Shown in pieces: positions 1-7,521 of a stretch of 57,824 nucleotides of DNA; within the stretch, counting starts at the first letter, position 1; each line of letters starts with the position of its first letter. The stretch covers positions 1-57,824 of the forward strand of contig OMJF01000283.1 of NCBI GenBank assembly GCA_900299285.1, written 5' to 3'. Source of the stretch: Anabaena sp. 54 (GTDB taxonomy: Bacteria > Cyanobacteriota > Cyanobacteriia > Cyanobacteriales > Nostocaceae). A program made the position numbers and the translations under genes. The notes under the pieces were generated by a model. That model was not told the DNA's origin. It did not search any database and was given only the letters and a program-made list of their open reading frames with translations.

Positions 1-149
1 ATGATCAATTATATTGTGGGGTTGCGCTGTCGTTATTATGACTTAACAAAAAGTAGGTTGGGTTGACACCAGGAAACCCAACATGATCAATTATATTGTT
101 AGGTTGCGCGATTCCTACGGAGCGCTTCGCTATCGCTTAACCCAACCTA
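1..149. repeat. Degenerate dispersed cyanobacterial repeat, 3' side of bioB
   Basis: A 17-base string beginning ATGATCAATTATATTG occurs twice, at 1-17 and 83-99. TAGGTTGGGTT near 54 faces its complement AACCCAACCTA near 139, giving a palindromic layout. A similar pair, TTGGGTTTAG then GACCCAACCT, lies near 30488-30515. No credible gene is present. It abuts the bioB stop codon and could form a hairpin downstream of that gene. Confidence 0.55.
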
Positions 150-155
150 CCTTTG

Positions 156-1157
156 TTATATCATTGCTGGAGTTAGTGTTTTTTCCTGTTTTTGGAATGG
201 GGGACGCATTTCTAAACCCAATAAATTCAACATTTCCTTATCTGCGTCATAATCAGGACAGGGAGTAGTCACCGTCAACATTTTATTATCATCGCTGGAG
301 AAGATAGAATTTGCACCAGCCATAAAACATAAAGCTTGTTCTACTGGGGAAAGTCTCGCCCTACCGGCACTTAACCGCACGTCAGATTGAGGCATAATAA
401 TTCTAGCAGTCGCAATCATCCGTACTACATCCCAAATCGGGACATCTGGTTGATTTTCTAAAGGTGTACCGGGAACTTGGGAAAGAATATTGATGGGTAC
501 AGATTCGGGGTGAGGTTGTAAACTGGAGAGAGTATGTAACATTCCGACTCTATCGCTAATATTTTCCCCTAAACCGAGAATACCGCCCGAACATACAGTA
601 ACATTAGTTTGACGAACATTGGCAATGGTATTTAAGCGATCGCCATAAGTTCTGGTAGTAATCACAGTGCTATAGTATTCCTCTGAAGTATCAAGATTAT
701 GGTTATAAGCATATAATCCCGCATCCTCTAAACGCTTGGCCTGATTTTCTGTCAACATTCCCAGGGTACAGCATACCTCTAAACCCATGCTGGTTACATC
801 CTTAACCATATCCAGAACTTGCTCAAATTGGGAATTATCCCGCACTTCCCGCCAAGCAGCGCCCATACAAACGCGACTCACACCGCTTTCTTGAGCTTTT
901 TTAGCAATATTAATCACCGTTTCTTTTTCTAACAGTGCTTCAGGTTTTACCTCCGTTTTATAGCGAGAAGATTGAGCGCAATAACCACAATCTTCTGGAC
1001 AAGCACCAGTTTTAATAGAGATAAGCTTACAAACTTGTATTTGTTCCGGTTTATGATATTGACGATGCACTGTAGCGGCTTGATAAATTAGTTCTAGAAA
1101 TGGTGTATTATAGATTTTCAAAATCTCTCTTGGTTGCCAATTGTAACGTATTACCAC
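156..1157 (-). CDS. bioB: Biotin synthase BioB
   Basis: A radical-SAM enzyme that inserts sulfur into dethiobiotin in the last step of biotin synthesis, in the cytosol. The 333-residue length fits the family. The [4Fe-4S]-SAM cluster motif CxxxCxxC is seen as CPEDCGYC (Cys53, Cys57, Cys60), followed by AQSSRY, which is typical of BioB. The later conserved stretches SGGILGLGE and [11 protein letters not shown] are also present. The ATG at 1157 gives the N-terminus usual in cyanobacteria. The gene stands alone: the upstream side is a repeat block and the downstream side a second repeat. No other bio gene is in the window. Confidence 0.97.
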   Translation of the reverse strand: MVIRYNWQPREILKIYNTPFLELIYQAATVHRQYHKPEQIQVCKLISIKTGACPEDCGYCAQSSRYKTEVKPEALLEKETVINIAKKAQESGVSRVCMGAAWREVRDNSQFEQVLDMVKDVTSMGLEVCCTLGMLTENQAKRLEDAGLYAYNHNLDTSEEYYSTVITTRTYGDRLNTIANVRQTNVTVCSGGILGLGENISDRVGMLHTLSSLQPHPESVPINILSQVPGTPLENQPDVPIWDVVRMIATARIIMPQSDVRLSAGRARLSPVEQALCFMAGANSIFSSDDNKMLTVTTPCPDYDADKEMLNLLGLEMRPPFQKQEKTLTPAMI

Positions 1158-1187
1158 TGTTATGATCCTTTTTGTAACTATCTTAGG

Positions 1188-1471
1188 TGATTAGAAATCG
1201 GTGCTACACAGACAAAACCCACCTTCGTCCGTGATTAGACTTAAATTTGTTGTTAGTCCGCGTAGGCGGACTTTGGTTGTGTAGCCGCGAATTACATTCG
1301 CCGTTTAAAATATCAGACTTAAATTTGTTGTTAGTCCGCGTAGGCGGACTTTGGTTGTGTAGCCGCGAATTACATTCGCCGTTTAAAATATCAGACTTGA
1401 ATTTGTTGTTAGTCCGCGTAGGCGGACTTTGGTTGTGTAGCCGCGAATTACATTCGCCGTTTAAAATATCA
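1188..1471. repeat. MITE-like family A copy with an internal 78-bp unit in three tandem copies
   Basis: Bases 1188-1237 (TGATTAGAAATCG, then CTACACAGACAAAACC) match the left half of the 160-bp elements at 30542 and 34679. From 1238 a 78-bp unit repeats three times (1238-1315, 1316-1393, 1394-1471) with only one obvious difference (ttaaat versus ttgaat). Each unit holds GTCCGCGTAGGCGGAC, an inverted repeat, and ends with ATTCGCCGTTTAAAATATCA. An open frame of 77 codons crosses it only because 78 is divisible by three. That frame encodes the same 26-residue peptide three times and is not a believable protein. Confidence 0.8.
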
Positions 1472-1499
1472 TCCTACTAAAATATTTACATTTGAGTAT

Positions 1500-2069
1500 A
1501 TGACATCAGAGCCACCAATTTTGAGAAGCGATCGCCTATTATTAAGAATGGCAGTGATAGAGGATATTCCCTACATACTCAGATATTTTACGGAAAACAA
1601 AGAGCATCTTACGCCATTTTACCCTAAATGGGATGAAAATTTTTTTACTCAAGAGTATTGGCAATATCAAGTAGAAACCAGTTTTTGGGAATTTGTCAAT
1701 AACTATTCATTAAAACTTTTTATTTATTTACAACATCAACCAAGAATTGTAATCGGAACTGCTAATTTTAGCAACTTCGTTTATAATGCTGCTCAGTTTT
1801 GTCAGTTAGGATATAGTTTAGCAGAATCAGCCCAAGGTTATGGTTACATGACAGAAGCACTCTCTATTGCTATTAATTATGTTTTTGAAGAATTAAATTT
1901 GCACCGTATTATGGCTAATTATATGCCAGATAACCGCCGCAGTGCTAATGTTCTTAAAAGGGCTGGTTTTGTAGTTGAAGGATATGGTAGGGATTATTTA
2001 ATGATTAATGGTAAATGGGAAGATCATATTTTCACAAGTTTGACCAATCCCCACTGGAGATCAGATTGA
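1500..2069 (+). CDS. GNAT-family N-acetyltransferase (RimJ/RimL type)
   Basis: The 189-residue protein has the layout of RimJ/RimL-type acetyltransferases, which move an acetyl group from acetyl-CoA to protein N-termini or small amines. It opens with LRSDRLLLRMAVIEDIPYILRYF, a typical start for the family. The acetyl-CoA-binding region is seen as QLGYSLAESAQGYGYMTEAL (the QGYGYMTEA loop), followed by HRIMANYMPDNRRSANVLKR and AGFVVEG. The substrate cannot be told from sequence. The ATG at 1500 follows a repeat block directly, with no strong ribosome-binding site. The next gene starts 50 bases downstream on the same strand. Confidence 0.88.
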   Translation: MTSEPPILRSDRLLLRMAVIEDIPYILRYFTENKEHLTPFYPKWDENFFTQEYWQYQVETSFWEFVNNYSLKLFIYLQHQPRIVIGTANFSNFVYNAAQFCQLGYSLAESAQGYGYMTEALSIAINYVFEELNLHRIMANYMPDNRRSANVLKRAGFVVEGYGRDYLMINGKWEDHIFTSLTNPHWRSD

Positions 2070-2119
2070 TAATACATCAAGAAACTGATGATATGAAGAT
2101 AATTATGGAGAAATAAATT

Positions 2120-2971
2120 ATGTCAATTTATAAGAATCGCGGGGCTATTTTAGCGACAATGCACAATAAAGAAAAAGTAATTTCCCCTTTATTGAAAGAA
2201 CATTTAGGAATTAATGTAAAAGTTACTCAAGGGTTAAATACTGATGTTTTTGGAACTTTTACCAGAGAAATTAAACGTCCAAATACACAAGTCATTACTG
2301 CTAGGTTAAAAGCTCAAAAAGCCTTGGAAATGTATGACGAAAAAATAGCGATCGCTAGTGAAGGAAGTTTTACACCTCATCCCCTAATTCCCTATATTTA
2401 TGCTAACCGAGAAATCATGATTTTTTTGGACAAAGAAAATGATTTAGAAATCATTGGTGAAGTATTTTCCCTAGAAACTAATTTTAATCATCAAACTATC
2501 TCTAATTTAGAAGAAGCTGAAGAATTTGGAAAAAAAGTAGGTTTTCCTGAACATGGTTTAGTAATATCATTTGATAATATATACACAGGAAAAACAGAAT
2601 TTATTAAAGGTATTACCAGCCAAGAAAACTTGATCAATTCAGTAGAAATCGCCCTCAAAAACACAAACGGTAAATTTAATATAGAAACAGATATGAGAGC
2701 AATGTATAATCCTACCAGGATGAAAAATATAGCCCTTACTACCCAAGACTTAATTAATAAAATTAATAGTTTATGTCCCCAATGTAATAGTCCTGGTTTT
2801 ATAATTGCTCAAAGAATATCTGGACTACCTTGTGAACTTTGTCACCAGCCGACTTCATCAATTAAAGCAGTAATTTTTAAATGTCAAAAATGCAGTTTTA
2901 CCCAACAAAAATTATTTCCTAACAATCAAGAATTTGCTGATCCTAGTTTATGTGAATATTGTAATCCTTAA
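2120..2971 (+). CDS. DUF6671-like zinc-ribbon protein of unknown function
   Basis: A 283-residue protein that I match by memory to the uncharacterised DUF6671 family. The first 200 residues form a soluble alpha/beta region with the conserved pieces RGAILATMHNKEKVI, GLNTDVFGTFTREI and ASEGSFTPHP. The last 75 residues carry two CxxC pairs (CPQC and CELC) followed by CQKC and CEYC, which look like two zinc ribbons. A GGAG ribosome-binding site lies about ten bases before the ATG. The family's function is not known to me. The zinc ribbons suggest a nucleic-acid or protein-binding tail, but this is inference. Confidence 0.7.
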   Translation: MSIYKNRGAILATMHNKEKVISPLLKEHLGINVKVTQGLNTDVFGTFTREIKRPNTQVITARLKAQKALEMYDEKIAIASEGSFTPHPLIPYIYANREIMIFLDKENDLEIIGEVFSLETNFNHQTISNLEEAEEFGKKVGFPEHGLVISFDNIYTGKTEFIKGITSQENLINSVEIALKNTNGKFNIETDMRAMYNPTRMKNIALTTQDLINKINSLCPQCNSPGFIIAQRISGLPCELCHQPTSSIKAVIFKCQKCSFTQQKLFPNNQEFADPSLCEYCNP

Positions 2972-3169
2972 ACCCTGGATTTCCTGAAGACCGCTTGAGA
3001 ATAAATTCCCATTCTCATAGCAAAAGTCATCTCACAATGATTAAAAATCGCCAGTTTACTTTGGTAAACTTTACTTATTGGTGCTAAAATGAATTTTAGG
3101 GTGGGTTTGTCAGCCAATAGTCAGCCTTTTTGTCTATTATTAAAGAAATATCAATTAAGCCTAATTATA

Positions 3170-4624
3170 ATGACTCTGGATGAAACTCCCAATCATACCT
3201 ATTCTACCAATCCTTTGCTGACCCTCAACTATGAACCAGCCCTAGAATCTCTTGGTGATGAATATTACGATCAAGTTGTAGCAGAGGAATTTCCTCAACA
3301 TACGCTCCGTTGGCGTAATGACGCACTATTACCCCGGTTAGGACTTGATCCCAAATCCGTAAAAAACGAGGATTTTATTAACGCCTTTGGTAAATTTGAG
3401 TACAGACAACCTCTATTAGCCCTCCGTTATCACGGGTATCAATTTGGACAATACAACCCCCAATTAGGTGACGGTAGAGGCTTTCTTTATGGACAAGTAC
3501 GGGGTATTGACGGAGAATTATACGATTTTGGTACAAAAGGCTCTGGGAGAACCCCCTACTCGCGCGGTGGTGACGGTATGCTAACACTTAAAGGGGGAGT
3601 ACGGGAAGTTCTTGCCGCCGAAGCACTTCATACTTTAGGAGTGCGGACTTCTCGCTGTTTAAGTATGATTGAAACAGGATTGGGCTTATGGCGTGGTGAT
3701 GAACCTTCGCCAACTCGTTCCTCTGTGATGATACGTATGAGTAAATCCCATATTCGTTTCGGTACTTTTGAACGATTACACTTTTTAAAAAGACCTGATT
3801 TAACTCAAAAGCTTTTAGATCATGTCATTGAACAATATTACCCCCATTTACAGGCTGAAAATGATAGATATGCCTTATTTTACGCTGAATTAGTGCAACG
3901 AGTCGCAGAATTAGTAGCCCAATGGATGGCAGCGGGTTTTTGTCATGCAGTGCTGAATACTGATAATATGTCAATTACTGGTGAAAGTTTTGATTATGGA
4001 CCTTATGCGTTTATTCCTACCTACGATCTGCAATTTACAGCGGCATATTTCGATTATTATAGACGTTATTGTTACAGTCAACAACCGGGAATTTGTAAAC
4101 TGAATTTGGAACTTTTGCAAGAACCATTAAAAGCGATAATTCCCCAAAATGATTTAGATATTGGTTTATCTAAATTTGGTGAATATTATCAAACAGAATA
4201 TCGAGCTTTGATGTTGAAGAAATTGGGTTTTACAGATTTACAATTAGAGGAAGCTGATGAACTTTTGAGGTTAACTATCACCTTTTTACATGATAGTCAA
4301 GTTGGTTATCATCAATTCTTTGCTGATATAGCTACCACCTTTTCTACTAAATGGAGAGATGATCCAGCTTTAGTAATGAATGGTTCAGAAATTATCCCCC
4401 CATTGGGACAATCAGTAATCTTTGATAATTGGTGTTTTCTCTATCATAAAATTCTCAATCATTTTGATATTGAACTGGATAAAATTGGGAAAACTCTCAC
4501 CGAAACTAATCCAAAAACAGCATTATTAAGACCTGTAATTGAGTCAGTTTGGGAACAAATCACCGCAAATGATAATTGGCGACCTTTTTATGATTTAGTA
4601 GAAATACTCCAAACAGGAAAGTAA
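3170..4624 (+). CDS. selO: Protein adenylyltransferase SelO (YdiU/UPF0061 family)
   Basis: SelO is a pseudokinase-fold enzyme that transfers AMP from ATP to Ser, Thr or Tyr of target proteins, in redox homeostasis. Counted from the ATG at 3170 it has 484 residues, the usual bacterial size. The inverted ATP site is visible as [12 protein letters not shown] (101-112), [16 protein letters not shown] (121-136) and [14 protein letters not shown]. The metal and catalytic segment is [13 protein letters not shown] followed by FDYGPYAF. The frame is open from 3089, but homologues as I recall them start with MTLxETPNH, which supports 3170. It has no operon partner and is followed by a 130-base gap before cobA. 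Confidence 0.95.
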   Translation: MTLDETPNHTYSTNPLLTLNYEPALESLGDEYYDQVVAEEFPQHTLRWRNDALLPRLGLDPKSVKNEDFINAFGKFEYRQPLLALRYHGYQFGQYNPQLGDGRGFLYGQVRGIDGELYDFGTKGSGRTPYSRGGDGMLTLKGGVREVLAAEALHTLGVRTSRCLSMIETGLGLWRGDEPSPTRSSVMIRMSKSHIRFGTFERLHFLKRPDLTQKLLDHVIEQYYPHLQAENDRYALFYAELVQRVAELVAQWMAAGFCHAVLNTDNMSITGESFDYGPYAFIPTYDLQFTAAYFDYYRRYCYSQQPGICKLNLELLQEPLKAIIPQNDLDIGLSKFGEYYQTEYRALMLKKLGFTDLQLEEADELLRLTITFLHDSQVGYHQFFADIATTFSTKWRDDPALVMNGSEIIPPLGQSVIFDNWCFLYHKILNHFDIELDKIGKTLTETNPKTALLRPVIESVWEQITANDNWRPFYDLVEILQTGK

Positions 4625-4754
4625 TTTCTATATTGCAGAGGCGATTATAAATCGCCCAATTATTTCTCTAGTAAATCGCGGCTCTAACTTCTTAACAATA
4701 GTGTGGGTTAGCATGGAAAGTACAATATGAACATAAATACAAATAATTACAAAA

Positions 4755-5462
4755 ATGGGTAAAGTCTATCTTGTTGGTGCAGGTCCTGGAGATGTGGCAT
4801 ATTTAACAGTTAAAGCCTATCGTCTTTTACAAACTGCTCAAGTATTAGTCTATGATGCTTTAGTTGATAGTCAATTATTAGATTGTGTCCCTGGTAATTG
4901 TCTAAAAATAGATGTTGGTAAACGCGGTAGTCAACCCAGCACTTCCCAAACTGAAATTAACGATTTATTGGTAAAATATTGTTTAGAAGGTAAACAAGTT
5001 ATTAGACTAAAATCGGGAGATCCTTTTATATTTGGGCGCTGTATTTTGGAGATTATAGCTTTAAAAAATTCTGGCTGTGAATTTGAAGTTATTCCTGGCA
5101 TTTCTTCGGCTTTAGCGGCACCATTATTAGCAGGAATACCCCTCACAGATAATGTGATCAGTCGCTGTTTTGCAGTTTGCACAGCCCATGAACCAGAAAC
5201 TTTAAATTGGCAAGTTTTAGCAAGTTTAGAAACCTTAGTAATTTTGATGGGAGGAAAAAATTTACCAGAAATAATCCATCAAATGATAAAATATGGAAAA
5301 TCCTACTCTACACCTATTGCTATTATCCGTTGGGCAGGGACACCAAACCAACAAATCTGGACAGGAGAACTAGGAAATATCCTGGAAAAAACCTCCGGTA
5401 TATCTCTCTCTCCCGTAGTTATAGTCATTGGTGAAGTTGTGAGATTACGCGATTACCTATAA
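4755..5462 (+). CDS. cobA: Uroporphyrinogen-III C-methyltransferase (SUMT)
   Basis: Methylates uroporphyrinogen III at C2 and C7 with SAM to give precorrin-2, the branch point to siroheme and cobalamin. The 235-residue protein is a single-domain SUMT without the CysG oxidase/chelatase part. Visible family motifs are VGAGPGD at the N-terminus, VYDALV, the RLKSGDPFIFGR signature near residue 80, and EVIPGISSALAAPLLAGIPLT. It is followed on the same strand by hemD, whose product makes the substrate of this enzyme, so the pair is a coherent tetrapyrrole unit despite a 78-base gap holding a repeat. Confidence 0.95.
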   Translation: MGKVYLVGAGPGDVAYLTVKAYRLLQTAQVLVYDALVDSQLLDCVPGNCLKIDVGKRGSQPSTSQTEINDLLVKYCLEGKQVIRLKSGDPFIFGRCILEIIALKNSGCEFEVIPGISSALAAPLLAGIPLTDNVISRCFAVCTAHEPETLNWQVLASLETLVILMGGKNLPEIIHQMIKYGKSYSTPIAIIRWAGTPNQQIWTGELGNILEKTSGISLSPVVIVIGEVVRLRDYL

Positions 5463-5472
5463 CTTTAAAAAA

Positions 5473-5517
5473 TCCCCTCTTTGCGTCTTTGCTCCTTTGC
5501 GTCTTGGCGCGAAACCA
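5473..5517. repeat. Short dispersed 'CTTTGCGTC' repeat between cobA and hemD
   Basis: The stretch CCTCTTTGCGTCTTTGCTCC, continuing with a further TTTGCGTCTTGGCGCGAAAC, is a mutated tandem of an 8-to-10-base motif (TTTGCGTC/TTTGCGCC). A related copy is near 12584-12612 (TTTGCGCCTTTGCGTCCTGC). Such blocks are scattered in Nostocales genomes. No function is visible. Confidence 0.6.
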
Positions 5518-5540
5518 AAAATTATTAATGTGCAACAACC

Positions 5541-6338
5541 GTGAATCAAAATCTTTCTCCCCTCGCTGGTAAAACCATTTTAGTTACCCGTTCTGTGGGA
5601 CAATCAAATCAATTTAGCGATCGCTTAACCTCCGCAGGTGCTAAAGTAATAGAAATGCCAACTTTGGAAATTGGACCTCCTAGCAGTTGGGCAGCTTTAG
5701 ATCAGGCAATTTTACATTTATCAACCTTCAATTGGCTAATTCTTACTTCTACAAATGGTGTCGAATATTTTTTTAATAGACTAGAAAAATCTGGTCAAAA
5801 TAACGATGCTTTATCTGGGGTAAAAATTGCCGTTGTCGGTGAAAAAACAGCCCAAAGTTTGCAAAAACAAAATATTAAACCGGATTTTATTCCTCCTAAT
5901 TTTGTCGCTGATTCTTTAGTAGCCAATTTTCCTGAATCACTCATAGGTAAAAAGATATTATTTCCCAGGGTTGAAAGTGGTGGTAGAGAGGTGTTGGTTA
6001 AAGAATTAACCGCAAAAGGTGCAGAAGTAATTGAAGTTCCCGCTTATGAATCTTGCTGTCCTCAAAATATCCCGACTGTGGCTGAATATGCGTTGGTTAA
6101 TAATACCATAGATATTATTACTTTTGCTAGTTCTAAAACTGTTTTATTTTTCTCCCAATTAACAGCACATATATTTACTTATCAACCGGAAATTTTAGCC
6201 AGAGTTTGTATTGCTTCCATTGGTCCGCAAACTTCAAAAACCTGTCATTCTGTCTTTGGAAGAGTGGATATTGAAGCACAAGAATATACTTTAGAAGGTT
6301 TAACAAATGCTATAATTAAATGGGTAAATCAGCAATAA
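5541..6338 (+). CDS. hemD: Uroporphyrinogen-III synthase
   Basis: Closes and inverts ring D of hydroxymethylbilane to form uroporphyrinogen III, the common precursor of heme, chlorophyll, bilins and B12. The 265-residue size and the two-lobe pattern fit HemD: lobe 1 opens with AGKTILVTRSVGQSNQF, then VIEMPTLEIGPP and WLILTSTNGVEYFF. The linker and second lobe show VAVVGEKTAQSL-like and IDIITFASSKTVLFF stretches and ASIGPQTSKTC. The start is a GTG, which the conserved N-terminus supports. The stop is three bases before coaE, so the two are probably co-transcribed. HemD sequences diverge strongly, but the motifs here are clear. Confidence 0.93.
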   Translation: MNQNLSPLAGKTILVTRSVGQSNQFSDRLTSAGAKVIEMPTLEIGPPSSWAALDQAILHLSTFNWLILTSTNGVEYFFNRLEKSGQNNDALSGVKIAVVGEKTAQSLQKQNIKPDFIPPNFVADSLVANFPESLIGKKILFPRVESGGREVLVKELTAKGAEVIEVPAYESCCPQNIPTVAEYALVNNTIDIITFASSKTVLFFSQLTAHIFTYQPEILARVCIASIGPQTSKTCHSVFGRVDIEAQEYTLEGLTNAIIKWVNQQ

Positions 6339-6341
6339 CTA

Positions 6342-6932
6342 ATGAATAAAAACTTAATTGGTTTAACTGGTGGTATTGCGACGGGTAAAAGTACGGTGGC
6401 TAATTATTTGGCTACTGCTTACAATTTACCGATTTTAGATGCAGATATTTATGCTAGAGATGCTGTTTCTGTTGGTTCTCCTCTTCTATTACAAATTGTA
6501 GATAAATATGGTCAAGAAATCATATTAAAAAATGGTAATTTGAATAGAACAAAATTAGGAGAAATTATCTTTAATCTGCCACAAGAACGTCATTGGGTAG
6601 AAAGTTTAATTCATCCTTATGTTAGATTTTGCTTTGATAAAGCTATTCAGGAATCATCTGCAAATACTTTAATTTTAGTCATTCCCCTATTATTTGAAGC
6701 CAATTTACAAAGCCTAGTTAATCAAATTTGGGTTGTATCTTGTTCTGAACAACAACAACTAGAAAGATTAATAGCACGAAATAACTTAACAGCAGAACAA
6801 GCAGCAGCAAGAATTAATAGTCAATTACCCATTGCTCAAAAAGTCGCCCGTGCTGATATTATTTTGGATAATTCTTCAAGGTTGGAATTACTATTACAAC
6901 AAATAGATATGGTGGTAAAAAATCTTGTCTAG
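6342..6932 (+). CDS. coaE: Dephospho-CoA kinase
   Basis: Phosphorylates the 3'-hydroxyl of dephospho-CoA in the last step of coenzyme A synthesis. The 196-residue protein has a P-loop, GLTGGIATGKST, at residues 6-17. It also has the family signature LDADIYARDAV with the catalytic Asp, the conserved IHPYVR, and the lid-region arginines in LERLIARN. The ADIILDNSS motif near the C-terminus is usual for CoaE. It starts three bases after hemD, which implies one transcript with it. Confidence 0.96.
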   Translation: MNKNLIGLTGGIATGKSTVANYLATAYNLPILDADIYARDAVSVGSPLLLQIVDKYGQEIILKNGNLNRTKLGEIIFNLPQERHWVESLIHPYVRFCFDKAIQESSANTLILVIPLLFEANLQSLVNQIWVVSCSEQQQLERLIARNNLTAEQAAARINSQLPIAQKVARADIILDNSSRLELLLQQIDMVVKNLV

Positions 6933-7521
6933 AATCCCTCTTTTTTTAATTCTTGACTCCCGGAATAGGTCGGGTAATTTTATTATTTTTACATTTTGAC
7001 TTGTCAAGCCGCATAAGTTTATTATAGTTTATTATTTAGATAGGTTAGTTGTTTTAAAAAATAGTTTTTGCTTATTAAATCTAGTTTAAATATTTTTAAC
7101 TGTAAAATGTTTTATTCTCTGAATAGAGTAATTAAGGTAGGACTTACGCAAAACAAAACGAAAGTAGGGGTAATTCATGAATTACCCGGACAAATAAGGG
7201 TTTCAGTTACATTTTGCGTAAGTCCTATAAGGTTAACTTTTATATAGAATGTGATAAAACTTGGATTATGTTAGATTAGTCTAGATTAAACAGCGTAAGG
7301 AACAAATACATAGTTTTTAAAGGAAGGTATATCTAAAAAAGATATTTCTTTAGCTTTTGATATTTAATGCACATAGTTGACTAAGTGTAAGGTAGCTTGT
7401 TAACAGTAAGGTAAAATTAATAAGTTGAACCAGAAGACATGAAAGATTAACTTGAGTTTTTGTAAAATTCAAGCAAGTGGTAGAATATAGAAATATTAAC
7501 AATTAATCAGGAAGAAATAAA
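6933..7521. other. 589-bp intergenic region carrying a MITE-like element
   Basis: No gene was found on either strand. The only clear structure is the 86-bp element at 7140-7225, listed separately. Bases 7230-7500 are AT-rich without a recognised motif until an AGGAAG ribosome-binding site near 7509. It separates the coaE unit from the nuclease-methyltransferase gene. Confidence 0.6.
7140..7225. mobile_element. MITE-like family B element, 86 bp, TA target duplication
   Basis: Perfect terminal inverted repeats of GGACTTACGCAAAA at 7140 and TTTTGCGTAAGTCC ending at 7225, flanked by TA on both sides (7138-7139 and 7226-7227). The centre holds GGGTAATTCATGAATTACCC, a self-complementary core also seen with small changes near 42214. 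There is no coding capacity. The length equals that of the copy at 38119-38204, which has different internal sequence. TA duplication and these ends fit a non-autonomous element moved by an IS630/Tc1-type transposase (inference). Confidence 0.75.

Noticed and set aside
1238..1471. Possible CRISPR array
   Set aside because: The units are contiguous 78-bp copies without unique spacers, and no cas gene is present.
1247..1480. A 77-codon open frame with three identical 26-residue units
   Set aside because: It arises only from the 78-bp repeat being divisible by three; the sequence is a mobile-element interior with palindromes and no ribosome-binding site.
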